Assembly (NCBI GenBank): GCA_947646735.1
Contig: CANTFK010000208.1
Coordinates: 62,001 to 126,000, forward strand
Source: Peronospora farinosa
Taxonomy: Eukaryota; Oomycota; Peronosporomycetes; Peronosporales; Peronosporaceae
Length of the DNA stretch: 64,000 nt
Direction of reading: 5' to 3'
The notes under the pieces are model-generated. The model saw only the letters and a list, made by a program, of their open reading frames with translations. It had not been told where the DNA came from and did no database searches. The position numbers and the translations under genes are program-made. This document shows positions 19,600 through 31,600 of this stretch, piece by piece; the stretch's first letter is position 1; the number at the start of each line of letters is the position of its first letter.

Positions 19600-20929
19600 G
19601 GAGTTTCAGGCGGTCATCGCCTGAAGATCTCTCGTAATCACAGCTCGTAGATCCGAAGTCAGTCGAGAGACTTGACTCGAAAGATCCTCCACTTCTTTCT
19701 TAATCACATCGATCTCAGCCTGCGACTAAAAAACAGGATAGGCAGCCGCGAATAGTTGGGGTTGGGAGAAATCGCCGCCCCATTCGGGCGCCACTTTGTT
19801 GTTGGATGCTGGTGGGAACACACGCTTCCTTGTTGGCTAGGTTTTGGCCCACCGCCATGTGAAGCAAAAGCTTCAGATCCTTGTTCAGTGGAAAGAATAC
19901 GCGAAGAGTTTCGACTCTTGGGAACCGGTTGACGCGTTGCGCGTCGACGTGCCTGGGCTGGTGTCTGCTTACGATCAGAAGCACCAGCTGCATTCGCTCT
20001 GCTACTTCCTGATGTCTAGCAGGGGCGGCGTAACGAGAAGAAGCTGGGGGCATGTTACCACCCAATATTTACCTCGCACTCGTTGTATTAAAGCTGATTT
20101 GCTGCGACCGCTGTTGCGCTGCATCTACATGCGGTGTTACACGGCGCAGGAACCGTCCTCGTATTCGTCGATTGTGTTATTCGAGCGCATCACGACGGGG
20201 ATAGGCAAAGCACGACCACGTGCTTTGCCCTGCCGTTTTGATGATGGAAAGACACCAAAACGTTTATTAGCGTCAATAGTGGCACGCTCTAGTATCGTCG
20301 CACTATTTACACGCCAGCGTGACCACTCGGATAGTGGTGGAATTCAAGGCAAGCCACCACTCACGTAGCCGCCATCGCGACGGCGAGCTAGTGAGGCCGA
20401 CTGTGTAGTTAAAGGAGCTTTTAGCTTACGCTCGCCTGAATCTGACTCTCCATTATGGCTTGTCAAGACGTCAAACGTATGGTAAATAGAGGCGGACGTT
20501 TTTAAAATTTCCGACCTCCTGTTGAGCCGAGGCTGTTTCTTTTAAAGTATCGCGCTCAGTTGGGGTCGCCGCGCTTGTAGGCGCAGACGACGAGGCATGA
20601 TCCTCGCTATCAGGAAGCATGAAAGCTTCCTGAAGGTTGGGTGCCTCAAAAGATGCGGACATATGTCCCATCAATGCACTGTGCTCATCACCAATTTGGG
20701 GTGATGGCAATGGTGGTCTCTCATTGTAGTCAACAATGAGAGACAAGTCTTCATCCGCACCATAGTGGGATGGGCCAGTGTTCTCTGCTGGCAAGCTGAC
20801 ATTAGATGTCGGCGTTGTCACAGAGATACTTAGCTACGAATACGAGTTAGCTCGGTGCGTGCACTTTGTGTTGGTCTGCATGGGCGCCTTTGAAGGTGAA
20901 CCATCAGCCTTACCACGTTTCGGTGGCAT
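19600..20929 (-). pseudogene. Gypsy F antisense ORF remnants
   Basis: Minus-strand frame from an ATG at 20929 just inside the 3' LTR, interrupted by UAG at about 20834, then open to 20471; it contains a LSLIVDYNERPP segment like that of the A antisense ORF. Downstream the same strand encodes a short coiled coil at about 19725-19610 (EIDVIKKEVEDLSSQVSRL) in a different frame. Position and order match A and E. Degraded here. Confidence 0.45.
19800..19990 (+). pseudogene. Gypsy F chromodomain remnant
   Basis: Frame containing ILVQWKEYAKSFDSWEP (about 19880-19930) and VPGLVSAYD is a chromodomain; a UAG at about 19833 precedes it. Separated from integrase by about 350 bp of degraded linker. Confidence 0.65.
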
Positions 20930-20986
20930 CTTCTCTTTTTCGATGTTATTACAAAAATGTATAAATCGTCTTAAAAAGGGGGATGG

Positions 20987-21573
20987 TGTAACGGGCTAAT
21001 TGTTACACGGTTCGTTAAGTATCAAATACTTAACGGGCAGGTCTAAAAGGGTGCGTGTTACTTTAGGTCTGCCACTTGGGTGTGGCACATCAATGTGATC
21101 CACCCTCGTGAATGTGATATCCATGGATGGATTCATATTCAACGGGGATGACGCCCAGTTGGGACTAGACATCATGGTGACGCTTCAGACGGACGTCATC
21201 AGGAGATATGTAAGAAATCTTTAGCTCGCATGTAAGGGTACGCGTATCCGATTTTTACATTTGGATCAATCAGTAGTTACATTTATATATATTTAAATAT
21301 TATTAAATATAAGTCAGTCTTGAGCTTACTAACTACCGTCCACTGCGCACGAGAAGCTGAATAAGCTTCTGCGTGACGTAAGTAATACACTTATTAGTTG
21401 TTCGTTGCGCGATTCGCTTCAAAGCAACCGGCAAGAGTTGGTTCGGCGCTTCAAGCGGCCGACCAACACGACCCCCACCGCACGCGAAGGTAAGACGGTC
21501 TAACCGCTTCCTTACGCTGCTCGAAGGTGTGTGCTAGTAGCACGAGGCAACTTCGTAGAAGTGCCCGTCTACA
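20987..21573 (+). repeat. Gypsy F 3' LTR
   Basis: 587 bp, TGTAACGGGC...GTGCCCGTCTACA, preceded by an A/G-rich tract. Closer to family B LTRs at its ends than to the F 5' LTR. Confidence 0.8.
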
Positions 21574-21880
21574 CCTTTCCAGATGTAATTGCTTATAGAA
21601 ATTATATTTGTTAAAGCTCTATTCTTGTAGCCTCCAATTACTCACAGCTGGAATACTCAGCCTCATGCGAAGGAAGCATGAAATTGTGTGGCGCCATCAG
21701 TGATGATAAGCGTGGTTGTAAATAGCTTGAACGTAAGAAGTGACATTATATATAAATTCCCAAAGGGTGAAGATATAGCCGATTCCTCTTTTTTTATTTA
21801 TATATAAATTCCTCAAATGAAAAAGGTGTGAATTTAAGAAAGAAAGGGTTTGAATGCAGCAACTCCCTAAATTTTTTTTA
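21574..21880. other. Unassigned AT-rich spacer
   Basis: No coding frame or repeat recognised; two short copies of TATATATAAATTCC near 21750 and 21805. Confidence 0.5.
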
Positions 21881-21931
21881 TTGACACGTCTTGTAAGTGT
21901 CAATATTATGTAATGGACTTACCCCGTTACA
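21881..21931 (-). repeat. Terminal fragment of a Gypsy A-type LTR
   Basis: The last 51 bases match the first 50 bases of LTR A on the minus strand (ending CCCCGTTACA). The rest of the LTR is missing. Confidence 0.7.
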
Positions 21932-22310
21932 GCTTGTCCTTTCACCTCACCATCTTATGCTAAAGTATCCGTAATCTTACCGTAAAGAAAAAGAGTATAG
22001 TCTGCATATTCTAGGATAGGCCGTCCGAGTTAAGACATATTGGAGACTTTGCTTCACATTTGATTGAAATGTCATACATACAGATGATACAGCCGCAAGC
22101 TTAATGCCTGAAAACAGGGACATGAGCAAGATCTCACCTTTTGCCAGCCCAATAGGTACGGACAGTATCGGTACTGGCAAGCTGCACGTACATGTCACAA
22201 CTGAGCCGCACCGAATATATAAAGATACGGTGTATAGAGATGGCGTAGATACAGATTTCTTATCGTCGGCTTGTAAGAACAGACTGTTTATTTACCGTTC
22301 TGGTTTACAA
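21932..22310 (-). pseudogene. Orphan upstream flank of a lost jacalin-like paralogue
   Basis: Closely similar to 61104-61430, the upstream flank of the jacalin-like gene, in the same orientation. The coding part expected to its left is gone, replaced by the LTR fragment. Within it 22117-22200 is nearly identical to 61288-61370. Confidence 0.65.
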
Positions 22311-22604
22311 GATTTATGAATAATTCGTAGCTAATTAGTATTCCGAGAGGTCGATTACAAGGGTTGTAAAGTGCCGGCTGCCGCTTGACGATGGTGTCTT
22401 GAAACATACCGTAGGTGGATACCATTGTTCACATCCCTATCTCTTTGTTGTTTACCGCTCGAAGTTGGCAAAGAAGGACTTGTTTGACCTCCGTTACCTC
22501 TTGCTCCGTGGACGCACGTTCCTGCTTATGGATACTCTGGATCCGTTGAATTTATAGCGTGTTTACGCAAACGGAGCAAGCTATCCACCATGTCATTTTC
22601 CAGG
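22311..22604. other. No feature recognised
   Basis: No coding frame of note and no repeat copy seen in the window. Confidence 0.4.
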
Positions 22605-22990
22605 CCCGGCTAACGATGTCAGCATTGTATCTGGAACACGTGCGCTATAGTAGCCCGCCCTCTCGAAGATAGCTCCAGTGCGAAACGCGATAATACATCT
22701 TGTTTGTAGAAACCATTTGAGCTGATGATACTTCCGCTCGTATCCGCTGTGTAATGATATATGCCCATGACTTGTTCACTCCTGCGCAGTCCCAGAGGAT
22801 ATGTAGGAGTCCTTCGTGTTGCCCAGCGCAGGCTGGAGTCTCTTGCAAGTCGAGTCCATGTCGCGTCCCGGGAAGTACAGATTCTTCTAATGAGTAGCTT
22901 CTCTGTAGTCATCCCCAGACCTGATATTTTGTGAGAGTGCGTTAGTGTTTCCAGAGATGTGCCTGCGACATCGGAAAGTGGGTGCCGTTC
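22605..22990 (-). pseudogene. LINE reverse-transcriptase C-terminal fragment
   Basis: Minus-strand frames carry a zf-RVT-like motif (CAGQHEGLLHILWDC) typical of the end of non-LTR retrotransposon RT. A second, diverged copy lies at 58921-59345. Both are truncated and frameshifted. In each locus the fragment sits next to the jacalin gene 3' flank. Confidence 0.55.
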
Positions 22991-23285
22991 TGAGAGCTGT
23001 CTCGGTGTTGTTGACCAGTGGTAATCGCCGTCAGTGGTGAGTGTAGCTGTCGTCTAGCGCGATCAAACGGTTGGTGGGTACCTTGAACGCGTGCATGTTA
23101 TTAATGAAGGATGTTAGGCTTCATGTGGCTATCAACACAAGCGCCGTGTTCCATGTGCGCTGTTGGATATTCACCAGCTGCTGTTGACCAGATTCGGGCA
23201 TCTGTCATATCCAGTGAACTCCGTTGTTGGCTTGATGGAAAACGATGAGGGTTAGGCTGCGCTCGTGTGTAAATGCAAGAGGTTT
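22991..23285. other. No feature recognised
   Basis: Spacer between the LINE fragment and the jacalin-like 3' flank; no coding frame. Confidence 0.4.
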
Positions 23286-23400
23286 ATTTTTTTTAACTTG
23301 TCGCACGAAACAAATGGCTTTCGACTACATCTTAGTACTCTTTCAAAAGAAAAAGAATTAAATTGAATCCTAAGCGTCTTTGTTGTCGCCAACGTCGAAT
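23286..23400 (-). pseudogene. 3' end of a second jacalin-like paralogue, truncated
   Basis: Similar to 59690-59790, the 3' flank and last codons of the jacalin-like gene, in the same orientation. A minus-strand frame ends Val-Gly-Asp-Asn-Lys-Asp-Ala then stop (about 23376), like the acidic tail of the intact gene. Copia G sequence starts at about 23400 and replaces the rest. Confidence 0.55.
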
Positions 23401-23475
23401 AATATACTTTTCCACTTATTTCCTCGTTCACAATTACCCCTCTATTACTGAATAAACAATAGCTTGAAAGCCCAA

Positions 23476-24539
23476 CTACGGCTGAGACAAACTGTAACAG
23501 GGTATCTAGTTACACGTACACATTAAGTAATATACTTATTGTTTGGTCTAAAAGTATCCATGATTACTTTTGACCTGTAACTTGGGTGCGATACACAAAT
23601 GTGATCCACCCTCGTGAATGTGATATCCATTTATGGATTCACATGAGAAGGGATGAAGCTAGTTGAAGCTAGGCATCGCGAAGTCTCAGAAGGACGTCAT
23701 TCGCAAGCTTAAATCTAGATTTAAGCTCATGCGTCAGGATACGCTTCTAAAGAGTCGCGTATCCGATCTATATACATATATAGCCAATCAGTAGTTAAGT
23801 TGATATTTAATTACAATTCATTCAATATAGCTCAGTCTTGAATTTGCTAAACACCGAAGCACCACGCACGAGAAGCTGAAAAGATTCTACTTGACGTCGG
23901 TGTTTTCTTGTTTTAGAAGTTCGTTGCACTCTCGCTTAAGCGAGAGACAACTGGTGGTACGACTGCTTAAGCATTTGATCAACCACACAACCACCCTTGC
24001 ACGCGAAGGTAAGACGGTCTAACCGCTTCCTCACTTGTGCTGAAGGTGTGTGCTAAGTAGCATGAGGCAACTTCGCAGAAGTGCCCGTCTACACAAACGA
24101 TGTATTGAATGGAGACAACTACTTCGCATGGGAGTTTAACGCACGAATAATACTCGCCAAGAAGAGACTGCTGGAACATATTGACGCGACGAAGGTACCG
24201 AGTGAAGGTGACGCTAACGTGTCAACATGGAAAATAATGAAATGAAGTCCTTCGCATTTGTGTGTACCATAATAAATTGATGTCTTCAGTTCAGGTCACG
24301 GAATGCAGGGACGACGGCGGAAGCCTGGAAGATTTTGAGAAGATTTATCCTTCAAAGACGCATACATAATCGGGCGCAGATGCGTTGAAAGCTGCACGAG
24401 CTCAAGATGCAGAGGGAGAAAATGTATTGGATCGCTTTCTTAAGTTTGAGAAGCTGTGCATGTCAATGCAAGCCATCGGTGATGAAGTTTCGCGGGTTGA
24501 GCAACTCGTGATCCTACTTGGAAGCTTGTCTGATGATAA
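23476..24539 (+). pseudogene. Copia G gag, broken
   Basis: UBN2-type gag; codons resembling a start read ACG at about 23477. Motif NGDNYFAWEFNAR follows and is interrupted by solo LTR B (23493-24093). Later sequence (FLKFEKLCMSMQAIG, LVILLGSLSDDN) is gag up to the D insertion. Several stops. Confidence 0.7.
23493..24093 (+). repeat. Solo LTR, family B
   Basis: About 600 bp, TGTAACAGGG...GTGCCCGTCTACA, with 5-bp target duplication CAAAC (23488-23492, 24094-24098). Inserted at the very start of Copia G gag. Confidence 0.93.
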
Positions 24540-25177
24540 TGGTAACGGGGTTACACGACGGTTGTAACATCATTCCGAAAGTTTACGGTTAAAGTTTCCC
24601 TTTATTGCATATAATGCATTCTTGATACTTCTCTTTAGAGATGTATTGAGTATGAGCGTTAAGATACGGTATTCGATAATACCGTTTCGGTAATACCGTA
24701 TCTTATCGATTAGGATTCGATAATCGAGAACGCTGTACTAAGTACATCATACACAGATGTTTAGACGATACGTCGTCCAATAGCAAAGTCTGCATATTAT
24801 AATTACTATTATAGTAATTCATTTAGTGTAGGGTACTTAGAGAAGGACTATTTATAAAAATCCTAATACATGAATAAAACTAGTTCTCATTTTCAATTGA
24901 AGATCGCAAGTCTCGCTGACTTGTTCTCTCGTGCACTTCGTGCGTTGGTTCTCTGAACCTTTAAGCTTCTAGCTTGTTCTTGCATTCTGTGCGCTGGTTC
25001 TATAAACCTTAAGCTTATTGCTTGTAGACTATAAGTATTTTTCCTCGTTCCTTAGAACAGGGTGACTTTAAGTCGTTAAATTATGTCCTTAGAACTAAGT
25101 GGCGTTTAGCCGTAAATTTATTTATTTCTATAGAACTAAGAGGTTTTCAGCCTAAAGTATTCATCTGGCCCAGGACA
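24540..25177 (+). repeat. Gypsy D 5' LTR
   Basis: Begins TGGTAACGGGGTTACACG; very similar to 46750-47392 and, more distantly, to the minus strand of 52961-53596. The 3' boundary is approximate. Confidence 0.8.
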
Positions 25178-25261
25178 GAGACTTTTCGTGTCCAGCCTTC
25201 GACTTTCGAAGAGGAAGTGAGCATAGCGTTTAAAGCTGAGTTTGATTTTTAATCTGATCGC

Positions 25262-26804
25262 TATGGTCTGTCATGATATAATTTAAATGCCTCTAACAGG
25301 GCGGAAACTATGGACCTCAGCCATGCTGAATTGTAAAAAGCTGAGCTTTAAGCTGCAGAGCAGCAAGGTAACGTCCGTAGATGTTACATGTGCGGAAGCG
25401 CTAGGCATCTTCGCCCTAGTTGTCCCGTTGCGAAAGCAACGTTCAAATCAGCAGAGCCGGAACTCTGCTCCTAGCCAAAAGGCGAGCTCGGAAGGGGGGA
25501 AAGTCAAGTCCCAGTAGCCGCGGGGCGCCCTACTAATAAAAATATAAGTTTTGTTTAAAGTAAATGAAGGTAATTAAGAACTTGATGGTAAATGTAAAGT
25601 GATTACATATAGGTCCTTAGTTCACAAAAAGCTACGTGTAAGCCTATCCGTTTGTATAAAGCTTCAGCAATGACGTCAATCTATGACGCCATTCCGTGAC
25701 GTCTTACGATAACGTCACAAACACGGATACCTTACCGGTATGTGGGTACATCTCGAGGCGTCATTTTGACAACACTGTTGACTCTCTAGGAGGTAAAGGT
25801 AAACAGGGCTTAGCCTCAGGTGGTTCTGTGGATTCTTCCAATGGAACAGGATTACAAGTCAGGCTTGTTGGTTGTGTCGGTAACCGTGAAAGGCTTTGAG
25901 AAAACATGGTCAATTCTAATTGCATCAGGGGAGTCGGGTAATTATGTCCGACGTCGTTACCTTGAAGGGAGTCAGCTGTATTCTGAGGCGCTAAAAGCGC
26001 AAGAGGTGACAGCATAACCGTTCTTCTCGCGACAGGTGTACGTGTCACCGTTCCTTAAGCTCCGTTGAACTTAGGTGTGAAGTTCTTAGACTTCAATAGC
26101 GTTGAACGCTGTCTTGTCCTAGATTTGGACTCGAGATATGATCTCATTCTCGGTATGGCCTGGCTGGAACGCCATGAGCCATGGATCCATTGGAAAGCCA
26201 AAACCTTAGGCGCAACGCACAATGTTCCTAGCGAAGCTTTGGAGAGTCATGAACCCACCTTCCCTAAGAACCAGAAGAGTTATTGGCGCGAGCCATTAAC
26301 TGAGTCAGATAGTGTGCTGGATATTGGAGTGTCGGAGTCGATAAACTCCAATGTCAACAATAATAGTGTCGAGCAGAGCTCAGTGACACTTAGTGGAACG
26401 GCACGTACTACTTTGAGTGATACTCATAGTAATATTGAGACACTGGATGTCGGTAATGACATCGGCTCTCGTATAGAGCAAGTTAAGATCGATGACCTTG
26501 TTAGTGATATTGGCTGTAAATGCGTTTCACTGGATGTCGGTAATGACATCGGCTCTCCTATAGAGAAAGCTAAGGTCGAAGACCTAATTAGTGATGTAAA
26601 ATGTGATGATGACTCACTGGATGTCTGTAGTGACATCGGCTGTCGTATAGAGCAAGTTAAGGTCGATGACCTTGTTAGTGAGGTCACTAGTACTAGTGAC
26701 CCACTGGATGTCGGTAATGACATCGGCCCTCGCATAGGGCAGGTGAATGTTAAGGGGTCTGTTGACCTTGAGGATAATAATATCCCAAGTACTTTGAAGA
26801 GTAC
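25262..26804 (+). pseudogene. Gypsy D gag remnant, protease and linker
   Basis: Gag is reduced to a zinc knuckle (CYMCGSARHLRPSC, about 25387) after two stops; the capsid domain is absent. It ends at UAG 25515-25517 with an imperfect version of the shared hairpin. Protease reads LIASGESGNYV (about 25916), lacking the catalytic Asp. Then ILGMAWLERHEPWIHW and a linker of four 90-bp repeats (26435-26750, units beginning LDVGNDIG). E1 interrupts it at 26804. Confidence 0.7.
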
Positions 26805-27123
26805 TGTAACGGGCTAAGGACCCGTTACCGTCTTACACTATAAGGGCGTTGAGGAAGCGCTCTCAATTAACTCGTAAATATAGCTCTGTTTTATTTTTGT
26901 TTTAGTTTTAATTCGCAGTAAGTGCGAATATGTTCCCTAGCTCATGGGAACCACTCAATATGGAAGTCAATTTATTATTGGCTAATTATTGGGTCTGGCA
27001 CCCCAATAATAAACCAATAATAAAATGACGCGCAGTATCCGCGAATCGGATACTGCCCTATGCCTACTTATGTAATTATGTATTAATCCTATAACTACTT
27101 ATGTAATAGTTAGACCCATTACA
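26805..27123 (-). repeat. E1 3' LTR
   Basis: 319 bp. Shares diagnostic variants with the E2 3' LTR (43474-43792) rather than with its own 5' LTR. Confidence 0.93.
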
Positions 27124-27237
27124 TCAACCCCCCCTCGTTAAGTTGCGCTTACCTCAACGTAAGCGCGAATCGCAGAAAGTTTCTTCTCGACCAACGGCGC
27201 AACTCCGAACCTGCTCAGTTAGACTTAACTGAGCAGC

Positions 27238-28614
27238 ATGAACCCTTGGCGTCCACGAAACAATGTCTCTGACAGCCAGAACTGGGAACACCAAGCGACA
27301 ATCCGTAGAGAGCAGGCGCCACAGGTCATGGATGGGGACTTGAAACCGTGGCGCTTGTATGGTCTTGAAGGTGCTGTCGAACCCGAGACACTGGAGGTCA
27401 TGAAGGACCTATTTACGCGATACCGTACAGTGAGAGGCAAGGCGACGAACAACGCATATACCGACGATGCGTTGCAGAGGTCTTGGTGTGCCTTCATCAG
27501 GCGCTGGAACGCGAGCCGACGTGAAGGAACGTCCTTCACGTCCTGGTTAGACGGTCGCGAGGGAACGCGTGATAGACACGCTATTGGCGATCTGCGCCGG
27601 CGCATCGGTCGTATGACTTGTGACGAGTATCACCTTTGTTATGTCCACATTCGTGAGGGATGTCCAACGTGCAACGTGGGCAGGTCGCGACCGGTCCGGC
27701 AGGAATGGGACGACTTGGTGTGTGTGCGAGGCATGCCCGACCATATTCGTCCATGGATCGCCCGTTATGAGAGAAGCCTTTCGGAGCTCCAGGTGTCCGA
27801 GCTACGGCGATTGAGAGCGCGTCCTTACGATCGCCGACGGCATTCACGTAGCCGAGGTCTTCAACCGTATCATCCATATGCTCCCGAGCCTCGTAATAGG
27901 TCTCGGTCTCGGAGTCGCTCGAGAGGTCGTCGCGGTTTCGTTGCTCGCGATCATTACGGCTCGCGAGATCGGGGATGGAACCGTCAGCGTCGGTCGTGAT
28001 CACCGTCTTTCTACGGGACTCGTAGTCCTCGACCACGTCCGGGACATCTTGGGACAGCGTACTCGATGGCTCCCATGTATCGTCCGCCGGGGAATATCCC
28101 AACCAGCGAACCCTGTAATGTTTCTCGACATGCTTCTTCATGGGCGCCGAGTTATTACTCGGCGCCTGGGACTTGTGATCTTCGTGATCGACAATCCAGC
28201 GTCGCGCACCCGATGCATCGACTAATGGAGGAGGAGCATCACGACGGAAGGCATCTGGCGATGAGCGCCGATCCTCGTAATCGGGCGCCTGTACAGTCGA
28301 ATGATGAGCTGCGCCTACTCCGCGCTGAAGCTGAGGAGTCGAAGAATGCCCTACTTGATGCTCGCGAGATGGATGAGAGAGCTCAAGATCGTGCGGATGC
28401 TGCGACTGAGGCTGCTGAGCGGACTCGACGTGAGCAGCTGGTACTGGTTGAGCGTCTACGTCAACTTGAGACGACTGCGTTCGGAGGGCCTCAGCAGATC
28501 GAGTCTGCACGCGTTCGGTCAGGACTTGGTCCCACGTTGTCTTCAAGGGATGTCGGATTTCGAGCCGGCACTGAAGAGCGGGGGAGATTCGAAGGGAGAT
28601 CCGCCGGCAGGTAA
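27238..28614 (+). pseudogene. E1 antisense ORF, interrupted
   Basis: Counterpart of the intact E2 antisense ORF. Starts with MNPWRPRNN at 27238, open for 253 codons, then a UGA at 27997-27999 where E2 has CGA, then open in the same frame to about 28530 where an indel shifts it. Carries the same Cys-Pro-Thr-Cys motif, Arg/Ser-rich tract and coiled coil as E2. Confidence 0.6.
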
Positions 28615-31600
28615 GCCTTGAGGCGCCCGACGTAGAACGTCGGGTGCAAACGCATAGATGTAGGTATGTCTAGCGCGTAAGCGTCACCATGCACCTTAAC
28701 AACCCGAAATGGGCCAATATATCTTGGCGCTATCTTATTAGCGCCCAAATTCGTCGCTGAGGTGTTTGGTAATCCACTTGTTGATAACAATACTCTGTCA
28801 CCTTCTTGAAATGTCAACATATTCTTTCGACCTCTTCTGTCTGCATTCTCCTTTTGCTTGTCGACTGCCTCTTGTAATGCATCACGCACAAAACGCGTGA
28901 TTCCTTGTCGTAATAGTAGAAATTCGGTTACTGCAGCCGAACTTACAGGCGACGTATGTTCTTTTGGAGCAAAATTGGCAACGGAAGACGCGATGGAAAG
29001 CATCGCGTCAGGAGTCGATATGCCGTTGGCCACAAAATTACCAGTAGTAGGTGCATCGGCAGCAACCTTATGCGCATCGTAATCACTCAGCAATAGTTTC
29101 GGCGCAATTCCATCCGTAGATACTCCCCAACCAAGCTTGGAAACAGGGTGTTCTGAAGCTGAGAGAGCAAGCAGCGCCGGAACGCGAGGATGCCTCGCGT
29201 TGGTAGCGAAAAAGGGCGTCAACCCGGTTGACGCGTGGACAGCATTGTTGATTGCATACTCTGCAAGTGGAAGAAATGAACTCCATGATGAGAACGATGT
29301 TGCATAACTGCGCAAGACATCTTCGAGCACTCTGTTCACACGCTCCGTTTGCCCATCCGTCTCTGAATGGGCCGCCGTAGACATAAGAAACCGCGCGCCT
29401 AATATCTGGAATAATTCGGCCCAGAAAGCCGAAGTGAAACGCGGGTCACGGTCCGAAACAATAGATTCTGGCAAGCCGTGATGCCTAAAGATAAGATCAA
29501 TGAAGATCTTCGCTGTCGTCTCCGCCGTAATGTTGGCGGAGACCGGAGCAATATGCACCATTTTGCTGAATCGATCCACTAGAACCAATACGCCCGTGCG
29601 TTTCTGTTCATCCGGTGGAAGGCCAAAGATAAATCCATGCTGACCGAGCGCCAGGCTTCCGTAGCAATCGGAAGCGGACGCAATGGGGCTTGTGAAGACG
29701 GCGCAGGCTTCACACGCTGACAGGTTTCACAGGAGCGCATCCATTTCTGGATGTATTTATACATTCGCGGCCAGAAAAAAACGCGAGAAATAGCTGCAAA
29801 CGTCTTTTCGCGACCCAGGTGTCCGCCAGCTGGGCTTTCGTGAAATTCATGAACCAATCGGGCTCGAAGGTCGTCATCAGCAGGGATGACGACACGCGGG
29901 GAATCAAAGACGTCCATCGTGTACGTCAGCAGCGGACCGTCAAGCGCGTAACGCTTGATGTTGTCGCGTGTTGGTTTCGTCAACTTCGCGAGTAATTTTT
30001 CGCTCGGGTCCCTGAGATAGTTGATGATTCCTGCATATAAGGAATCATTCGCGTAGGATTCAGCGATCTGAGTTCGGATCGAAAGCACGGGGGTCGAAAT
30101 CACCGCATTAAGTCCCAGTTCAATACAACACACACAGATATCTTCGTCGTCATCAACATACTCCGTTTGATGACCTATGTCGCGCCGAGGATCGTAATCA
30201 GGACGAAGAGAAAGCGCATCGGCGAGAATGTTATTCTTGCCAAGCTTGTAATGCACCACAAAATTATACTCGGCAAAAAATGACAACCACCGTGCCATAC
30301 GCTGGAACAAGTGAGGACTCTTGACGGCGGTACGCAATGATGCGTGATCTGTGTAGATAGAAAACATCTTTTCACCGAGCAAATATACTCTAAACTTGAT
30401 TAGCGCGTAACGCATAGCCAAAAGTTCCTTGTCGTGTACCGGATAATTTTTCTCAGCAGGTTTCATCTGTCGTGATTGAAAACTCACGACGCGCTCTCGA
30501 CCCTCATCGTCAAATTGCATGAGGGCACATCCTATAGCGAAATTGCTCGCGTCACACACGACGTGGAATGGCTTAGAGTCATCAGGTAACATCAGCACCG
30601 ATGCCTCGGACAAGCTCTTCTTTACGGAGTCGAAGGCAGATTGATGTTCTGCCGTCCATAACCATACTGCGTCTTTCTTGAGCAAAGTCGATAATGGCTG
30701 AATTAGCTCAGCATAGTTCTTCGTATACTTATGCAAGTAATTCGCCAGACCGAGCCATTGACGTAATTCAGTTTGGTTCCTGGGCGTTGGCCAGGAACAG
30801 ATCGATGAGATCTTCTCAGGATCAGCGCGGACACCTTCCTTGCTGACGTAGCAACCGAGTACTGGAATCTCGGGAGCGCAGAAGACACATTTCTTCAAAT
30901 TCGCATACAATTTATTCTCGCGCATAACTTGAAACACCTGCTTCAAGTGTCAAAGGTGTACCTCCGTAGCGCTGAGCTTTTGCTCAGCGCGGCTGTGAAC
31001 GAAAATGTCGTCAAAGTAGCTCGGTGCAAAGTCGCGAAGTGGGCGAAGTACTTGTGTCACCATCCGATTGAACGTAGCTGGAGCATTCTTAAGGACTTGT
31101 GGCATGACTAGCCACTCCCAAAGCATCCCGCTTGGGGTGCTGACCGCAGTGAACGGAATGTCACTGTCCCTCATGAGGATCTGATAGAAACCGTCTGTCA
31201 GATCTGTGGCGCTGTAGATCTCGCTCCCGGACATGGTATTTAATACCATGTCTTTTCGAGGGATAGGCGTTTGAGCCGGGATCGTGGCGTCATTCAGCTT
31301 GTTGAAGGCGTGCACAATGCGCCAACCGCCGGTGGCTTTCTTCACACAGAAAGTTGGACTCGAATGTGGCGAGATACTCTCGCGGACATGGCCAGCCTTG
31401 CGGCGACCCTCGAAAAATTCATCAATAGCGATGACTTGGTCGCGCGGTAACGGCCACTGCCGTGTCACGCAATATTTCGATCCTGGCACGAGATCTATCT
31501 CGTGCCGCACACCACGATCCGCCGGAAGCTCAGCTGGAATTTTCTCCGGGAAAATGTCGGCGTACTCACGGGCGATATCGTATACAGGGTTGCCCGAAGC

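Larger units (their letters stand above)
13484..21573 (+). mobile_element. Ty3/Gypsy chromodomain element F, decayed, LTRs mismatched
   Basis: 8.1-kb element: LTR 13484-14059, primer site, gag, protease-RT-RNase H-integrase-chromodomain, antisense ORF remnants, LTR 20987-21573. It has several stops and frameshifts. The two LTRs are only distantly similar, and the flanks (GCAGC, CCTTT) are not a target duplication, so the unit may be a recombinant of two elements. Confidence 0.8.
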
